A DNA stretch of 64,000 nt from Streptococcus oralis subsp. dentisani (GTDB lineage: Bacteria; Bacillota; Bacilli; Lactobacillales; Streptococcaceae), in the NCBI RefSeq assembly GCF_007475365.1, contig NZ_CP034442.1, positions 1,364,001 through 1,428,000 of the forward strand. The letters are read 5' to 3'. The notes below the pieces were generated by a model that did not search any database, had not been told where the DNA came from, and saw only the letters and a list, made by a program, of their open reading frames with translations. Shown in pieces: positions 1 to 9,250 of this stretch. Numbering within the stretch: the first letter of the stretch is position 1; every line of letters begins with the position of its first letter. The position numbers and the translations under genes were made by a program.

Positions 1-870
1 GCCATCTGTTTCCTGACTTGTCAACTCACCCGTAACGGTAGATAGTTGCTCCGGTAGGGCACTTTCTACTGCATGGACATAGTCATCAAAGGAACTATGC
101 ACAAAGGTCACATCTGGGAAGAGTTCATTGGCCACACGAATGGCTTCACTCAGATTTCGCTGTACAGGCTGGTGGTCACAGCCATTCATCATCAACCATT
201 GGTTGGTCGAAGCGTAGTCACGCACGTCTGACAGTTTTTGTTTCCAGAAGGCCAAGGCCTCATCCTTATCAACTGGGATTTCATTCCCGTTACTGTACCA
301 GTTGGCAAAGAGGATACCGAGAACGCGACTTCCGTCCGCACCCTGCCAGTACATTTCTGAAAACTGGGAAGTAAACTGCTCATCTTCGAGGACTTGGTTG
401 TCAAATCCAATCGGCTTCACACCACGCCCAAAGGCTGCCACGTGAATGCCTGATTTTTGAAGGATTTGAGGAGCTTGTCCCATATTTCCAAAGGTATCTG
501 GGAAGTAACCAATCTGGGTTGATTTGCCCCATTTTGCACATTCTGCTTGACCAATCAAGGTATTACGGACATTGGCTTCGCTGGAAATCAAGTAATCATC
601 CTGCAAGATGTAAAAGGGACCAATTTTGAGTTTGCCTTGGTCGATGTAACCTTGGACTTTATCGCGATTTTCAGGACGAATTTCCAAGTAGTCATCAAGG
701 ACAATGGTTTGGCCGTCCAAGTGGAAACTCTTGAACTCAGGATCATTTTCAAAGAGATCAAAAAGATTGTCAAACAATTCCACCAGCTGCATCCGGTGAC
801 TTTCAAAAGGCAAGTACCACTCACGATCCCAGTGACTGTGTGAGATAATATGAACTACAACATTTTCCAT
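1..870 (-). CDS. GH38 alpha-mannosidase, N-terminal 290 residues (runs off the window)
   Basis: The reading frame is open from an ATG at 870 to the window edge, so only the N-terminal part is present. It starts with a GH38 metal-binding motif (HSHWDREWY, about residues 10-18) and has the family nucleophile segment PDTFGNMGQAP near residue 130. GH38 enzymes are zinc-dependent retaining alpha-mannosidases; streptococcal members trim alpha-1,3 mannose linkages of N-glycans. No signal peptide is visible, so it probably acts in the cytoplasm on imported glycan pieces. A GAGG ribosome site lies 8 bases before the ATG. It follows the GH125 gene by about 55 bases on the same strand and is probably co-transcribed with it. 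The family call is firm; the linkage specificity is inferred from family knowledge. Confidence 0.9.
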   Translation of the reverse strand, partial: MENVVVHIISHSHWDREWYLPFESHRMQLVELFDNLFDLFENDPEFKSFHLDGQTIVLDDYLEIRPENRDKVQGYIDQGKLKIGPFYILQDDYLISSEANVRNTLIGQAECAKWGKSTQIGYFPDTFGNMGQAPQILQKSGIHVAAFGRGVKPIGFDNQVLEDEQFTSQFSEMYWQGADGSRVLGILFANWYSNGNEIPVDKDEALAFWKQKLSDVRDYASTNQWLMMNGCDHQPVQRNLSEAIRVANELFPDVTFVHSSFDDYVHAVESALPEQLSTVTGELTSQETDG

Positions 871-924
871 GAGTAAAACCTCATTCTAACTTAAATTTTT
901 ATTTCTATCTAACTAAAGAACTGA

Positions 925-2205
925 CTAGCGGATATCCAGGTAATCCAAGACCAATTCACAGAACATCATGTTGGCCCAAGAGAACCATTCACGTGAGTAA
1001 AGCGTTGGGTCGTCCACGTGGAAGCTTTCGTGCATAACACCTGTACCACCATCGCAGGCAACCAGCTGATCCAGCAAGAATTTTTTCTCTGCCTTATCAC
1101 TTGTTGTCAAGCCTTGGATAGACAGAGCAATCGGCCAGATATAGCGATAAAAGGTATGAGAACTTCCGAGACCACTAGCATATTCTCCTTGGTAGAAATA
1201 TGGATTTTCAGGGCTTAGAATGGTGCGACGAGTTGCTTGATAAACTTCGTCTTCAATGTCGCAATAGCCCAGATAAGGCGCCGCCAGCAGACTCGGTACA
1301 TTTGGATCGTCCATGATGCTAGCATTTCCTAAACCATCCACTTCAAAGGCGTAAATCTTTTCACCCTTGCTATTAGTGGTGTAGGCGTAATTTTCGATGC
1401 CTTCTTGGATTTCAGCCTGGAGACGGTTAGCATCAGCAATAATACTCTCACTATCAGCTAGGTCTAGTTCTGTAAAGATTTCTTGCACGTACCCCAAGAC
1501 TACTACAGCAAACATATTGGACGGAATCAAATAGCTATACTGGCAGCAGTCATCACTCGGTCGGAAAGCTGACCAGGTCATACCTGTCACTGCAAAGTCA
1601 GGTCCAAAGCCATCATTTACCAAAGTATCTTCTTTTCGATCTGTGTCGCGGACAAAACGATAAGGAGAGTTGTTATGGTCTTGTTCCACCGTCCACAGAT
1701 GAAGGATTTCCTTAGTTGCTGTGACAAAAGTTTCATCAAACTGACTAATTTCTCCTGTTTCTTTCCAGAGGAGATAAGCCAGTTGCAAAGGATAGCAAAG
1801 CGAATCCACCTCGTACTTGCGTTCCCAAATCCAGCCATTAAGATCGGTATGGTCAGTCTCGTGGTGTCCCTTCCAGTTTTCCTCAATATTGAAGGAATTG
1901 GCATAAGGATCCTTGAGAATCAAGGTCATCTGACGCTTAACCAAACCTGCAATGGTCTGACGCAGGAGGGCGTCTCTTTTAGCCACATGAAGGTAGGGTC
2001 TGAGTTGGGCCGTCGAATCCCGAAGCCACATGGCAGGAATATCCCCAGTCAAGACAAAGGTTGAGCCATCTTCTAGAATCTCGACCGTATTATCCAAGGT
2101 GTCTGTATAGCAACGCTCAAAGACATCCACCCACTCCGGATGGTCCTTGGCACGCTCTGCTACTTCATCAAGCCACTCTCTGACAATTTCTTTAGAATAT
2201 ACCAT
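925..2205 (-). CDS. GH125 exo-alpha-1,6-mannosidase
   Basis: A 426-residue protein that closely matches the pneumococcal GH125 enzyme as I remember it, an inverting exo-alpha-1,6-mannosidase that removes mannose from N-glycan cores. Visible family segments are IPAMWLRDSTAQ (about 56-67), NGWIWERKYEVDSLCYP and the C-terminal VMHESFHVDDP followed by SREWFSWAN; the acidic residues in these segments are the likely catalytic ones. There is no signal peptide or membrane helix, so it is cytoplasmic. The start is placed at 2205 (MVYSKE) and not at the upstream ATG at 2226, because the AGAGG ribosome site lies inside that longer frame, about 10 bases before 2205. It precedes the GH38 gene on the same strand; the pair probably processes mannose-rich glycans together. 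Confidence 0.93.
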   Translation of the reverse strand: MVYSKEIVREWLDEVAERAKDHPEWVDVFERCYTDTLDNTVEILEDGSTFVLTGDIPAMWLRDSTAQLRPYLHVAKRDALLRQTIAGLVKRQMTLILKDPYANSFNIEENWKGHHETDHTDLNGWIWERKYEVDSLCYPLQLAYLLWKETGEISQFDETFVTATKEILHLWTVEQDHNNSPYRFVRDTDRKEDTLVNDGFGPDFAVTGMTWSAFRPSDDCCQYSYLIPSNMFAVVVLGYVQEIFTELDLADSESIIADANRLQAEIQEGIENYAYTTNSKGEKIYAFEVDGLGNASIMDDPNVPSLLAAPYLGYCDIEDEVYQATRRTILSPENPYFYQGEYASGLGSSHTFYRYIWPIALSIQGLTTSDKAEKKFLLDQLVACDGGTGVMHESFHVDDPTLYSREWFSWANMMFCELVLDYLDIR

Positions 2206-2341
2206 AATCAATTTTACCTCTTTCAAACAAGTTTCATGTTCAGTATAAAGCTTTTAGCTTAGAAAATATATACACAAATGTTAGTCATTTCTCTACAAAA
2301 TTGCTTTCTTTTGAACCCCATATCTAAAGCCACCCTTTTTC

Positions 2342-2350
2342 TGATATAAT
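2342..2350 (+). promoter_or_regulatory. Extended -10 promoter of the GH92 gene
   Basis: TGATATAAT is a perfect extended -10 element (TGn plus TATAAT). No good -35 is seen at 17 bases, which is common for extended -10 promoters in streptococci. An AAGGA ribosome site and the ATG at 2377 follow about 26 bases downstream. Confidence 0.65.
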
Positions 2351-2376
2351 GTAGAAAAACAGCTAAAGGAACGACT

Positions 2377-4464
2377 ATGAAACCACTACTTGAAATCATC
2401 GATACTCGTTTTGGCACTGCTAGCAAGCATGCCTTTTCTCGGGGGAATACCCTGCCTTACACAGGCGTTCCTTTTGGGATGAATTATTTTGTGCCCCAGA
2501 CCAGTGACCAGGAGGGAGCTTGGTTCTTCGATCCGCATCTACCCATCTTTCAGGGGATTCGCTTAACCCACCAGCCCAGTCCTTGGATTGGTGACTACTC
2601 TTGGCTGCTTCTGACACCTGTCATAGGCCAGCTAGGTGGAGATAGTCTCTTTCATCGTCAGTCTTCCTATGACCTAGATAAGGCCTCCTTCCAACCTCAT
2701 TATCTGAAGATTTTCTCCCTGCGCTATCAGATTGAAACCCAGCTCACACCAACTTGCTACGGCGCTTCTATTCGTTTGGAGCAAAAGCAAGGCAAAGCCC
2801 TCTCCCTCTATCTTCACGCAGCAGATGAACTGACAGTCAAGCAAGTAGATAAGCGGACTCTGGTCCTAAGACAAGAAGGTAAAACAGAGACCAATAAAAG
2901 TCCGCTGATACTATTCACTGCCCTACAAATGAATGCGGATCTTCTTGCTATCACACAAGAAGAGGGAGACTGGCGAATTGATTTAGCAAGTAGTCATGCT
3001 GAGATTCAATTAGCGACTTCTTTTATCTCTCCTTCTCAAGCGCTACTTAATCTACCTGAAACGGACTTTGATAGCTGTAAAGCAAGTGCCCAAGCGGACT
3101 GGGAAAATCTCCTCCATCGTTTTGATGTGTTGGAGACAGGAGAGGCTGACCGAACCTTCTTTGACCACTGCCTCTACAGACTCTTTCTCTTCCCACAGAC
3201 ATTTTATGAGGTTGATGAATCAGGACAAGCCATCCACATGGACCTAGCTACTGGTACTGTCAAGCCCGGCGTCCTCTTTAGCAACAATGGCTTCTGGGAT
3301 ACCTTCCGCACCACCTTCCCCCTCTTTGCCCTTATCATACCGGAACACTATCACCGATTTTTAGAAGGTTTCCTCAATAGCAACCGCGATACTGGTTTCC
3401 TGCCAAAATGGCTAGCCCCAGATGAACGTGGCATGATGCCTGGTACTCTGCTAGATGGCATTATCGCTGACAGCGCCTGCAAGGACATGGCCCCCGACCT
3501 AGAAGAAGAACTCCTCCAAGCTATGCTTGAAACAGCCAGCAAGACCGACCTTCTCGGCATCAATGGTCGCCACGGTTTGGCACAATACCAAGAACTGGGC
3601 TATCTATCCACGGACAATCACGAAAGTGTCAGCCACACCCTAGACTATGCCTATAGTGACTTTTGTATCGCCAGCTGCGCCCAAAAGCTTGGGCAAACAG
3701 AGATTGCTGACACTTATAACACTTCTTCTCAAAATTTCCGTCATCTATTTGATGCTGAGACAGGCTATATGCGTGCGCGAGATCGTCAAGGCAACTTCCG
3801 GCCTGATTTCTCTCCTTATAGTTGGGGACGCGACTACGCCGAATGTTCTGCCATTCAAGCGACTTTAGGCGTTCTACACGACATCCCTGACTTAATCCAA
3901 CTTATGGGTGGAAAAGAAGCCTTTAGCCGCTACCTTTTGAAAACCTGTCAGGATGCTCCTCTCTTTGAGACAACTGGCTATGGTTACGAAATTCATGAAA
4001 TGAGCGAGATGGCTACCGCTCCTTTTGGGCAAATCGCCATTTCCAACCAACCTAGTTTCCACATCCCTTATCTCTTCCGCTACAGTGACTACCCTGACTA
4101 CACTGCTCTTCTCATTAAGACGATACGTCAGAAGGCCTTTCACCCAAGTTGGAAAGCCTATCCTGGCGATGAGGACAACGGTAGTCTCTCTGCTTGGTAT
4201 ATCTGGTCAGCTCTTGGATTCTACCCGACCTGTCCAGGAAAACCAAGCTACGACCTCGGAATCCCTCTCTTTGATCATCTCCGTGTCTACCTAGCTAAGG
4301 AAAATAAATGGCTAGATATCCATGCTGAGCAAAACTACAGCCATTTTAACTTTGTCAAAGAGTGTCGATTGGACAAGACTCCTGTATCTAGCATCCAACA
4401 CCAGGACCTCTTGAAATCTGAGCAACTGACCTTCACCCTCAGCTGGCTACCAAATCACTCATAA
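2377..4464 (+). CDS. GH92 family alpha-mannosidase
   Basis: A 695-residue glycoside hydrolase family 92 protein; these are calcium-dependent inverting exo-alpha-mannosidases, and the streptococcal homologue acts on alpha-1,2-linked mannose. Family signatures are FSNNGFWDTFRTTFPLF (about residues 305-321) and, in the C-terminal (alpha/alpha)6 domain, GDEDNGSLSAWYIWSALGFYP, which holds the conserved acidic residues and the SAWY motif. No signal peptide or LPXTG anchor is visible, so a cytoplasmic place is more likely than the surface role implied by some old annotations. The ATG at 2377 has an AAGGA site 7 bases upstream. It is divergent from the GH125/GH38 genes and convergent with the GH29 gene; the four enzymes form one host-glycan cluster. 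Confidence 0.92.
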   Translation: MKPLLEIIDTRFGTASKHAFSRGNTLPYTGVPFGMNYFVPQTSDQEGAWFFDPHLPIFQGIRLTHQPSPWIGDYSWLLLTPVIGQLGGDSLFHRQSSYDLDKASFQPHYLKIFSLRYQIETQLTPTCYGASIRLEQKQGKALSLYLHAADELTVKQVDKRTLVLRQEGKTETNKSPLILFTALQMNADLLAITQEEGDWRIDLASSHAEIQLATSFISPSQALLNLPETDFDSCKASAQADWENLLHRFDVLETGEADRTFFDHCLYRLFLFPQTFYEVDESGQAIHMDLATGTVKPGVLFSNNGFWDTFRTTFPLFALIIPEHYHRFLEGFLNSNRDTGFLPKWLAPDERGMMPGTLLDGIIADSACKDMAPDLEEELLQAMLETASKTDLLGINGRHGLAQYQELGYLSTDNHESVSHTLDYAYSDFCIASCAQKLGQTEIADTYNTSSQNFRHLFDAETGYMRARDRQGNFRPDFSPYSWGRDYAECSAIQATLGVLHDIPDLIQLMGGKEAFSRYLLKTCQDAPLFETTGYGYEIHEMSEMATAPFGQIAISNQPSFHIPYLFRYSDYPDYTALLIKTIRQKAFHPSWKAYPGDEDNGSLSAWYIWSALGFYPTCPGKPSYDLGIPLFDHLRVYLAKENKWLDIHAEQNYSHFNFVKECRLDKTPVSSIQHQDLLKSEQLTFTLSWLPNHS

Positions 4465-4468
4465 CCAA

Positions 4469-4500
4469 AAGAACCTTTGCATGGCGCAAAGGTTCTTCTT
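4469..4500. terminator. Bidirectional rho-independent terminator between GH92 and GH29
   Basis: A 12-bp perfect stem (AAGAACCTTTGC at 4469-4480 pairing with 4486-4496) with a short loop, flanked by T-rich sequence on the plus side and A-rich on the other. It lies between two convergent genes and overlaps the very end of the GH29 gene. Confidence 0.85.
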
Positions 4501-6183
4501 TTATGAAACTTGGACTTGAAGTTGATCCACAAGCTGACCATCCACCATTAGGTTCAGATAGAAATCCAAGCTTTTATCTCCTGCGAAATACAAGGTTGGA
4601 AACGTCAACCTTTTTTCAGTCTCGCCAGCTTGAAACATAAGGACTTGAATCTCATCCTGATAAGCGATACCATGCACACCCGTCCCGGGTTGAATCGAAA
4701 TCTTAGCTTCTAAAGGACCACTACATTCTCTGCGCTTAACTGTAAAATAGGCATTTTCTCCCTTGATTACAGCTAGACTTTTTTCTGAAAACTCTAGTTG
4801 CTGAACAGCTTCTTTTTTTGACAAGCTAGGTGTTTTATAAAGTGAAATCTTAGTTAATACTGGCAAATCCTGTGCCTCTGTGATTATTACACGCACCTTC
4901 TGAGCCTCAACAACTAGCCCTCGTAAGAGACGTTTATAACCAACAGTATGACCCGAACCAAACTCCTGCCAGACACCATCCAACTCTACCTGCACATGGA
5001 AAGCAGCGATGCGTTGCCCTAGCTTCAACTCTTCCCTCAACTCGATTACATCAAAAGTTTTAGGAGTTCCTAAATCAATCTCTAACTGAATTGGCAGTTC
5101 TGCATCACTTGCCCAAGAACTGGTCTCTAGTCCATCTGTCAGGTGGCAACAAGCAAAGTCTGCTGATAAAGCAGGCCCAGATACCTTGGCTCCCAGAGCT
5201 AAATCTTCTCTATAGAGTGCGTCACGGTAGGCTCTAAATTCATACAGTCGCTGGATATCCCTTTCATCAAATAGACCATCTTGGTTTGGAGGAATATTGA
5301 GCAAGAGAGGGGTTCCCCGCCCCACTGAGTGAAAGTAGATTTCGATCAACTCCTCAAGAGACTTGGGATCCTGATCCTCATGGTAAAACCAACCCGGCCG
5401 AAGGGATACATCTGCCTCACCGATTGAAAACAGCGTCCCTGAGGGATCACCGTGCTGTAGATAATCTAATGCAGCCTCTGTCCCCAACTGGTCGGGCTTG
5501 ACTTTTTGCCACAAGGGATCCCCTGCATAGCCTCGTTCATTGCCAATCCAGCGAATACTAGTTCCCTCAGTTGAGAAAATCAAACAATCGCCCTGCAATT
5601 CACGAATGGTCTCAAACCAAGTCTCAAACTCATAGTTAACCTGCTGGGCCCCTTCCCCTCTGGCACCATCCATCCAGATCTCAGCGAACTTACCAGCATT
5701 CCCATAGTCAGGATTTGATAAGATTTCCTTCAACTGAGCCAGATAATAGGCATTGTAGTCTGCTTCTCGGTCCACATGATAAAGGGGACTATGGGCATCC
5801 CAAGGAGATAAATAAACTCCCATATCCATGTCAAACTCAGTTGCAGCTCGGGATACTTCGAGGAGCAAGTCCCCCTTTCCATCCCGCCAAGGACTAGCCT
5901 TGACCGAGTAGTCTGTATAAGCTGTCGGGTAGAGCACAAAACCATCGTGGTGCTTAACCACCAAAATCACCTTTTTAAAACCCGTTTCTTTAAGTACCCG
6001 AACCCATTCACGCGCATCCAACTTGGTCGGGTTAAAGCGTTCAGGCTCCTCTTGACCAGTCCCCCATTCTTGGTCATAAAAGGTATTGGGACCAAAATGG
6101 ATAAAGGCTGCTAGCTCATCCCCCAGATAGGCTAGCTGCGCCTGACTTGGTAATGGTCCATGTGGTTTTATTTTCGTCATCAT
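4501..6183 (-). CDS. GH29 alpha-L-fucosidase
   Basis: A 560-residue family 29 fucosidase. The N-terminal catalytic barrel shows AAFIHFGPNTFYDQEWG, VKHHDGFVLYPTAYTDYSV, and EIWMDGARG (about residues 180-190), where the Asp is the expected nucleophile of this retaining enzyme. After about residue 340 comes a discoidin-like beta region (SSWASDAELPIQLEIDLG) typical of F5/8-type carbohydrate modules, then a C-terminal beta domain. The lack of a signal peptide suggests intracellular removal of fucose from imported glycans; streptococcal relatives prefer alpha-1,3/1,4-fucose. Two adjacent ATG codons (6183 and 6180) follow an AAAGAGA site; the ORF could be extended upstream by 12 residues but without a ribosome site. 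Confidence 0.9.
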   Translation of the reverse strand: MMTKIKPHGPLPSQAQLAYLGDELAAFIHFGPNTFYDQEWGTGQEEPERFNPTKLDAREWVRVLKETGFKKVILVVKHHDGFVLYPTAYTDYSVKASPWRDGKGDLLLEVSRAATEFDMDMGVYLSPWDAHSPLYHVDREADYNAYYLAQLKEILSNPDYGNAGKFAEIWMDGARGEGAQQVNYEFETWFETIRELQGDCLIFSTEGTSIRWIGNERGYAGDPLWQKVKPDQLGTEAALDYLQHGDPSGTLFSIGEADVSLRPGWFYHEDQDPKSLEELIEIYFHSVGRGTPLLLNIPPNQDGLFDERDIQRLYEFRAYRDALYREDLALGAKVSGPALSADFACCHLTDGLETSSWASDAELPIQLEIDLGTPKTFDVIELREELKLGQRIAAFHVQVELDGVWQEFGSGHTVGYKRLLRGLVVEAQKVRVIITEAQDLPVLTKISLYKTPSLSKKEAVQQLEFSEKSLAVIKGENAYFTVKRRECSGPLEAKISIQPGTGVHGIAYQDEIQVLMFQAGETEKRLTFPTLYFAGDKSLDFYLNLMVDGQLVDQLQVQVS

Positions 6184-6211
6184 CTCATATCTCTTTCTCT
6201 TGTTCACAAAG

Positions 6212-6232
6212 TTATCCACAAGTTGTGGATAA
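6212..6232. promoter_or_regulatory. Inverted pair of perfect DnaA boxes
   Basis: TTATCCACA (6212-6220), three bases, then TGTGGATAA (6224-6232): two consensus 9-mer DnaA boxes facing each other in a perfect palindrome apart from the centre. The function is inferred; see findings. Confidence 0.6.
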
Positions 6233-6421
6233 GAACATATGCCTAAAAACTAGCTTTTCCAGACTCCAGCTCTTAGACTTGGGGCCTTCCCCCCTCGGGA
6301 AATCCTGCTCAAATCCCCAATGCACCAGGATTTCTACTAGAAAGCTAGCCAGTTACTAGTTTCTGGTACTATTATCAAGATCCCTCTAGGATATTAGCTG
6401 AGTGTCCTGCTCTAACCAGAC

Positions 6422-6442
6422 TTATCCACAGCTTGTGAATAA
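6422..6442. promoter_or_regulatory. Second inverted pair of DnaA boxes
   Basis: TTATCCACA (6422-6430), three bases, then TGTGAATAA (6434-6442), whose complement TTATTCACA also fits TTATNCACA. The arrangement and spacer equal those of the first pair, 210 bases away. Confidence 0.6.
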
Positions 6443-6836
6443 ACCATTCTTCCTAGTTGTTGCCTCGTTGACTATAACAAAAAATCTAGGTACCGTCAAT
6501 AAGACAAGGCTGTCTTCCTAAATACTCAGAAAAGATTCTATAATTTGTACAATATACATTTAAAGTGGGCTAGAGGAAAAACTTTTCTGATAGATTTCAT
6601 ATAATTTTCTAAGCAACTTTCAATCACAGTTCCTCTCAATTCCTCGTCAGAACTGAATTAAAATCTGGACATTTCTTCTTAAAATGTGAAATTTAGCATA
6701 ATTTTTTCAAAAAATATTATATTCTTTTTAGTAGAAGTTTATACATTTATTTCCTCTAATTCCTTTTGCCATCGTATAATAACATAAAATACTACTAAAA
6801 CCTTGTTTTGTCCGAATTTTTAATCATTTTTTACTA

Positions 6837-6884
6837 TTGACACGCCTCTGAGAATATGATATAACGTAAATGTAAGCGGTACCA
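6837..6884 (+). promoter_or_regulatory. arc operon promoter with CcpA (cre) site
   Basis: TTGACA at 6837-6842, a 17-base spacer and an extended -10 (TGA-TATAAC, -10 at 6860-6865). Directly downstream, 6871-6884 reads TGTAAGCGGTACCA, which matches the cre consensus TGWAANCGNTNWCA at all but one position and would cover the transcription start. This predicts carbon catabolite repression of arginine catabolism, as known for arc operons of many lactic acid bacteria. Confidence 0.8.
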
Positions 6885-6923
6885 AAAAGGTGCCACCGTA
6901 GAAATTTTTAAGGAGGAAAACAC

Positions 6924-8153
6924 ATGTCTTCACATCCAATTCAGGTATTCTCAGAAATTGGGAAACTGAAAAAAGTTATGTTGCACCGTCCAGGCAAAGA
7001 GTTGGAAAACTTGTTGCCGGACTATCTCGAAAGGCTTCTTTTTGATGACATTCCATTCTTGGAAGATGCTCAAAAAGAACATGACGCATTTGCTCAAGCT
7101 CTTCGTGATGAAGGAATTGAGGTCCTTTACCTAGAGCAATTGGCTGCTGAATCATTGACTTCCCCAGAAATCCGCGATCAATTTATCGAGGAATATTTAG
7201 ACGAAGCCAACATCCGTGGTCGTCAAACCAAGGCGGCTATTCGTGAATTGCTTCACGGTATCAAGGACAACCAAGAATTGGTTGAAAAAACTATGGCAGG
7301 GGTTCAAAAAGTTGAATTGCCAGAAATTCCTGAAGAAGCAAAAGGCTTAACTGACTTGGTTGACTCAGACTATCCATTTGCAATCGACCCAATGCCAAAC
7401 CTCTACTTCACTCGCGACCCATTTGCAACTATTGGTAATGCCGTATCGCTTAACCACATGTATGCAGATACTCGTAACCGTGAAACTCTTTATGGTAAAT
7501 ATATTTTCAAACACCATCCAATCTATGGTGGAAAAGTAGAATTGGTCTACAACCGTGAAGAAGATACACGTATTGAAGGTGGAGATGAGCTCGTTCTTTC
7601 TAAAGACGTTCTTGCAGTAGGTATCTCTCAACGTACAGATGCAGCTTCAATTGAAAAACTCTTGGTGAACATCTTCAAGAAAAATGTTGGCTTCAAGAAA
7701 GTATTGGCATTTGAATTTGCTAACAACCGTAAATTCATGCACTTGGATACTGTCTTCACCATGGTTGACTACGACAAGTTCACAATTCACCCAGAAATCG
7801 AAGGCGATCTTCGTGTGTACTCTGTCACTTATGAAGATGAAAAACTCAAGATTGTTGAAGAAAAAGGTGACTTAGCTGAACTTCTTGCAAAGAACCTCGG
7901 CGTAGAAAAAGTTCATTTGATCCGTTGCGGTGGTGGCAATATCGTAGCAGCTGCGCGTGAACAATGGAATGATGGCTCCAACACTTTGACAATCGCACCT
8001 GGTGTAGTCGTCGTTTATGCCCGCAATACCATTACCAATAAGATCCTAGAAGAATACGGGCTTCGCTTGATTAAGATTCGCGGAAGCGAATTGGTTCGGG
8101 GCCGTGGTGGACCTCGTTGTATGTCTATGCCATTTGAACGTGAAGAAGTATAA
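6924..8153 (+). CDS. arcA: Arginine deiminase
   Basis: Hydrolyses L-arginine to citrulline and ammonia, the first step of the arginine deiminase pathway in the cytoplasm. The 409 residues match the usual family length. Seen motifs: [15 protein letters not shown] (substrate-binding Asp), [12 protein letters not shown] (catalytic His-x-Asp segment), [13 protein letters not shown] and the C-terminal [15 protein letters not shown] with the nucleophilic Cys399. The start is supported by AAGGAGG 8 bases upstream. It is the first gene of a five-gene arc operon and follows a promoter with a CcpA site. The pathway yields ATP and ammonia, giving energy and acid tolerance. Confidence 0.98.
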   Translation: MSSHPIQVFSEIGKLKKVMLHRPGKELENLLPDYLERLLFDDIPFLEDAQKEHDAFAQALRDEGIEVLYLEQLAAESLTSPEIRDQFIEEYLDEANIRGRQTKAAIRELLHGIKDNQELVEKTMAGVQKVELPEIPEEAKGLTDLVDSDYPFAIDPMPNLYFTRDPFATIGNAVSLNHMYADTRNRETLYGKYIFKHHPIYGGKVELVYNREEDTRIEGGDELVLSKDVLAVGISQRTDAASIEKLLVNIFKKNVGFKKVLAFEFANNRKFMHLDTVFTMVDYDKFTIHPEIEGDLRVYSVTYEDEKLKIVEEKGDLAELLAKNLGVEKVHLIRCGGGNIVAAAREQWNDGSNTLTIAPGVVVVYARNTITNKILEEYGLRLIKIRGSELVRGRGGPRCMSMPFEREEV

Positions 8154-8211
8154 TCGCTGTTCAGTATTTGTCAATAAAAAATGTAAAAAAATAGAAAGAG
8201 GAAATAATAGA

Positions 8212-9228
8212 ATGACACATTCAGTATTCCAAGGACGCAGCTTCTTAGCAGAAAAAGACTTTACTCGCGCAGAGTTAGAATACCTTATCGGTCTTTCAGC
8301 TCACTTGAAGGATTTGAAAAAACGCAATATCCAACACCACTACCTTGCTGGTAAAAATATCGCCCTCCTGTTTGAAAAAACTTCTACTCGTACACGTGCA
8401 GCCTTTACAACTGCGGCTATTGACCTTGGTGCTCATCCAGAATACCTCGGAGCAAATGACATTCAGTTAGGTAAAAAAGAATCTACTGAAGATACTGCAA
8501 AAGTTTTGGGTCGTATGTTTGACGGGATTGAATTCCGCGGCTTCAGCCAACGTATGGTTGAAGAATTGGCAGAATTCTCAGGTGTCCCAGTATGGAATGG
8601 TCTAACTGACGAATGGCACCCAACTCAAATGCTCGCTGACTACTTGACTGTTCAAGAAAATTTTGGTCGTTTGGAAGGATTGACATTGGTATACTGTGGT
8701 GATGGACGCAATAACGTTGCCAACAGCTTGCTGGTAACAGGTGCTATCCTTGGTGTTAACGTTCACATCTTCTCACCAAAAGAACTCTTCCCAGAAAAAG
8801 AGATCGTTGAATTGGCTGAAGGATTTGCTAAAGAAAGTGGTGCACACATCCTCATCACCGAAGATGCAGACGAAGCTGTCAAAGGTGCAGACGTACTTTA
8901 CACAGACGTTTGGGTATCTATGGGCGAAGAAGACAAATTCGCAGAACGCGTTGCACTTTTGAAACCTTACCAAGTCAATATGGACTTAGTGAAAAAAGCA
9001 GGTAACGAAAACTTGATCTTCTTGCACTGCTTACCAGCATTCCACGACACTCACACTGTTTACGGTAAAGATGTTGCTGAAAAATTTGGCGTAGAGGAAA
9101 TGGAAGTAACAGACGAAGTCTTCCGCAGCAAGTATGCTCGTCACTTTGACCAAGCAGAAAACCGTATGCACACTATCAAAGCTGTTATGGCTGCTACTCT
9201 TGGAAATCTCTACATTCCTAAAGTATAA
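8212..9228 (+). CDS. arcB: Catabolic ornithine carbamoyltransferase
   Basis: Converts citrulline and phosphate to ornithine and carbamoyl phosphate, the second step of the pathway. The 338-residue protein has the carbamoyl-phosphate motif STRTR (58-62), the HPTQMLADY segment and the ornithine-binding HCLP motif near residue 270. The frame is open upstream into arcA, but the real start is the ATG at 8212 (MTHSVFQG), preceded by AAAGAGG. It begins about 58 bases after arcA. It is often annotated argF; the arc context argues for the catabolic role. A long structured spacer separates it from arcC. Confidence 0.97.
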   Translation: MTHSVFQGRSFLAEKDFTRAELEYLIGLSAHLKDLKKRNIQHHYLAGKNIALLFEKTSTRTRAAFTTAAIDLGAHPEYLGANDIQLGKKESTEDTAKVLGRMFDGIEFRGFSQRMVEELAEFSGVPVWNGLTDEWHPTQMLADYLTVQENFGRLEGLTLVYCGDGRNNVANSLLVTGAILGVNVHIFSPKELFPEKEIVELAEGFAKESGAHILITEDADEAVKGADVLYTDVWVSMGEEDKFAERVALLKPYQVNMDLVKKAGNENLIFLHCLPAFHDTHTVYGKDVAEKFGVEEMEVTDEVFRSKYARHFDQAENRMHTIKAVMAATLGNLYIPKV

Positions 9229-9250
9229 AACTTACTCGTATACACAACAC

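Larger units (their letters stand above)
6184..6836. other. Long non-coding region with paired DnaA-box sequences and small inverted repeats
   Basis: No credible ORF is seen in about 650 bases. The left third holds two inverted DnaA-box pairs (6212-6232 and 6422-6442, listed separately) and short inverted repeats such as AATCCTG at 6301-6307 with CAGGATT at 6326-6332, and CTAGCTTTT near 6248 with GAAAGCTAG near 6340. The right part (about 6600-6836) is very AT-rich and leads into the arc promoter. It looks like a regulatory or chromosome-architecture region rather than a decayed gene. Confidence 0.6.

Noticed and set aside
6184..6923. A second replication origin at the paired DnaA boxes
   Set aside because: Boxes and an AT-rich stretch are present, but dnaA/dnaN are not near and the box number is small. 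A titration or regulatory site is simpler; kept as a finding only in that form.
8104..8211. Longer N-terminus for arcB starting inside arcA
   Set aside because: The family start MTHSVFQG with its own ribosome site is at 8212; the extension overlaps the end of arcA.
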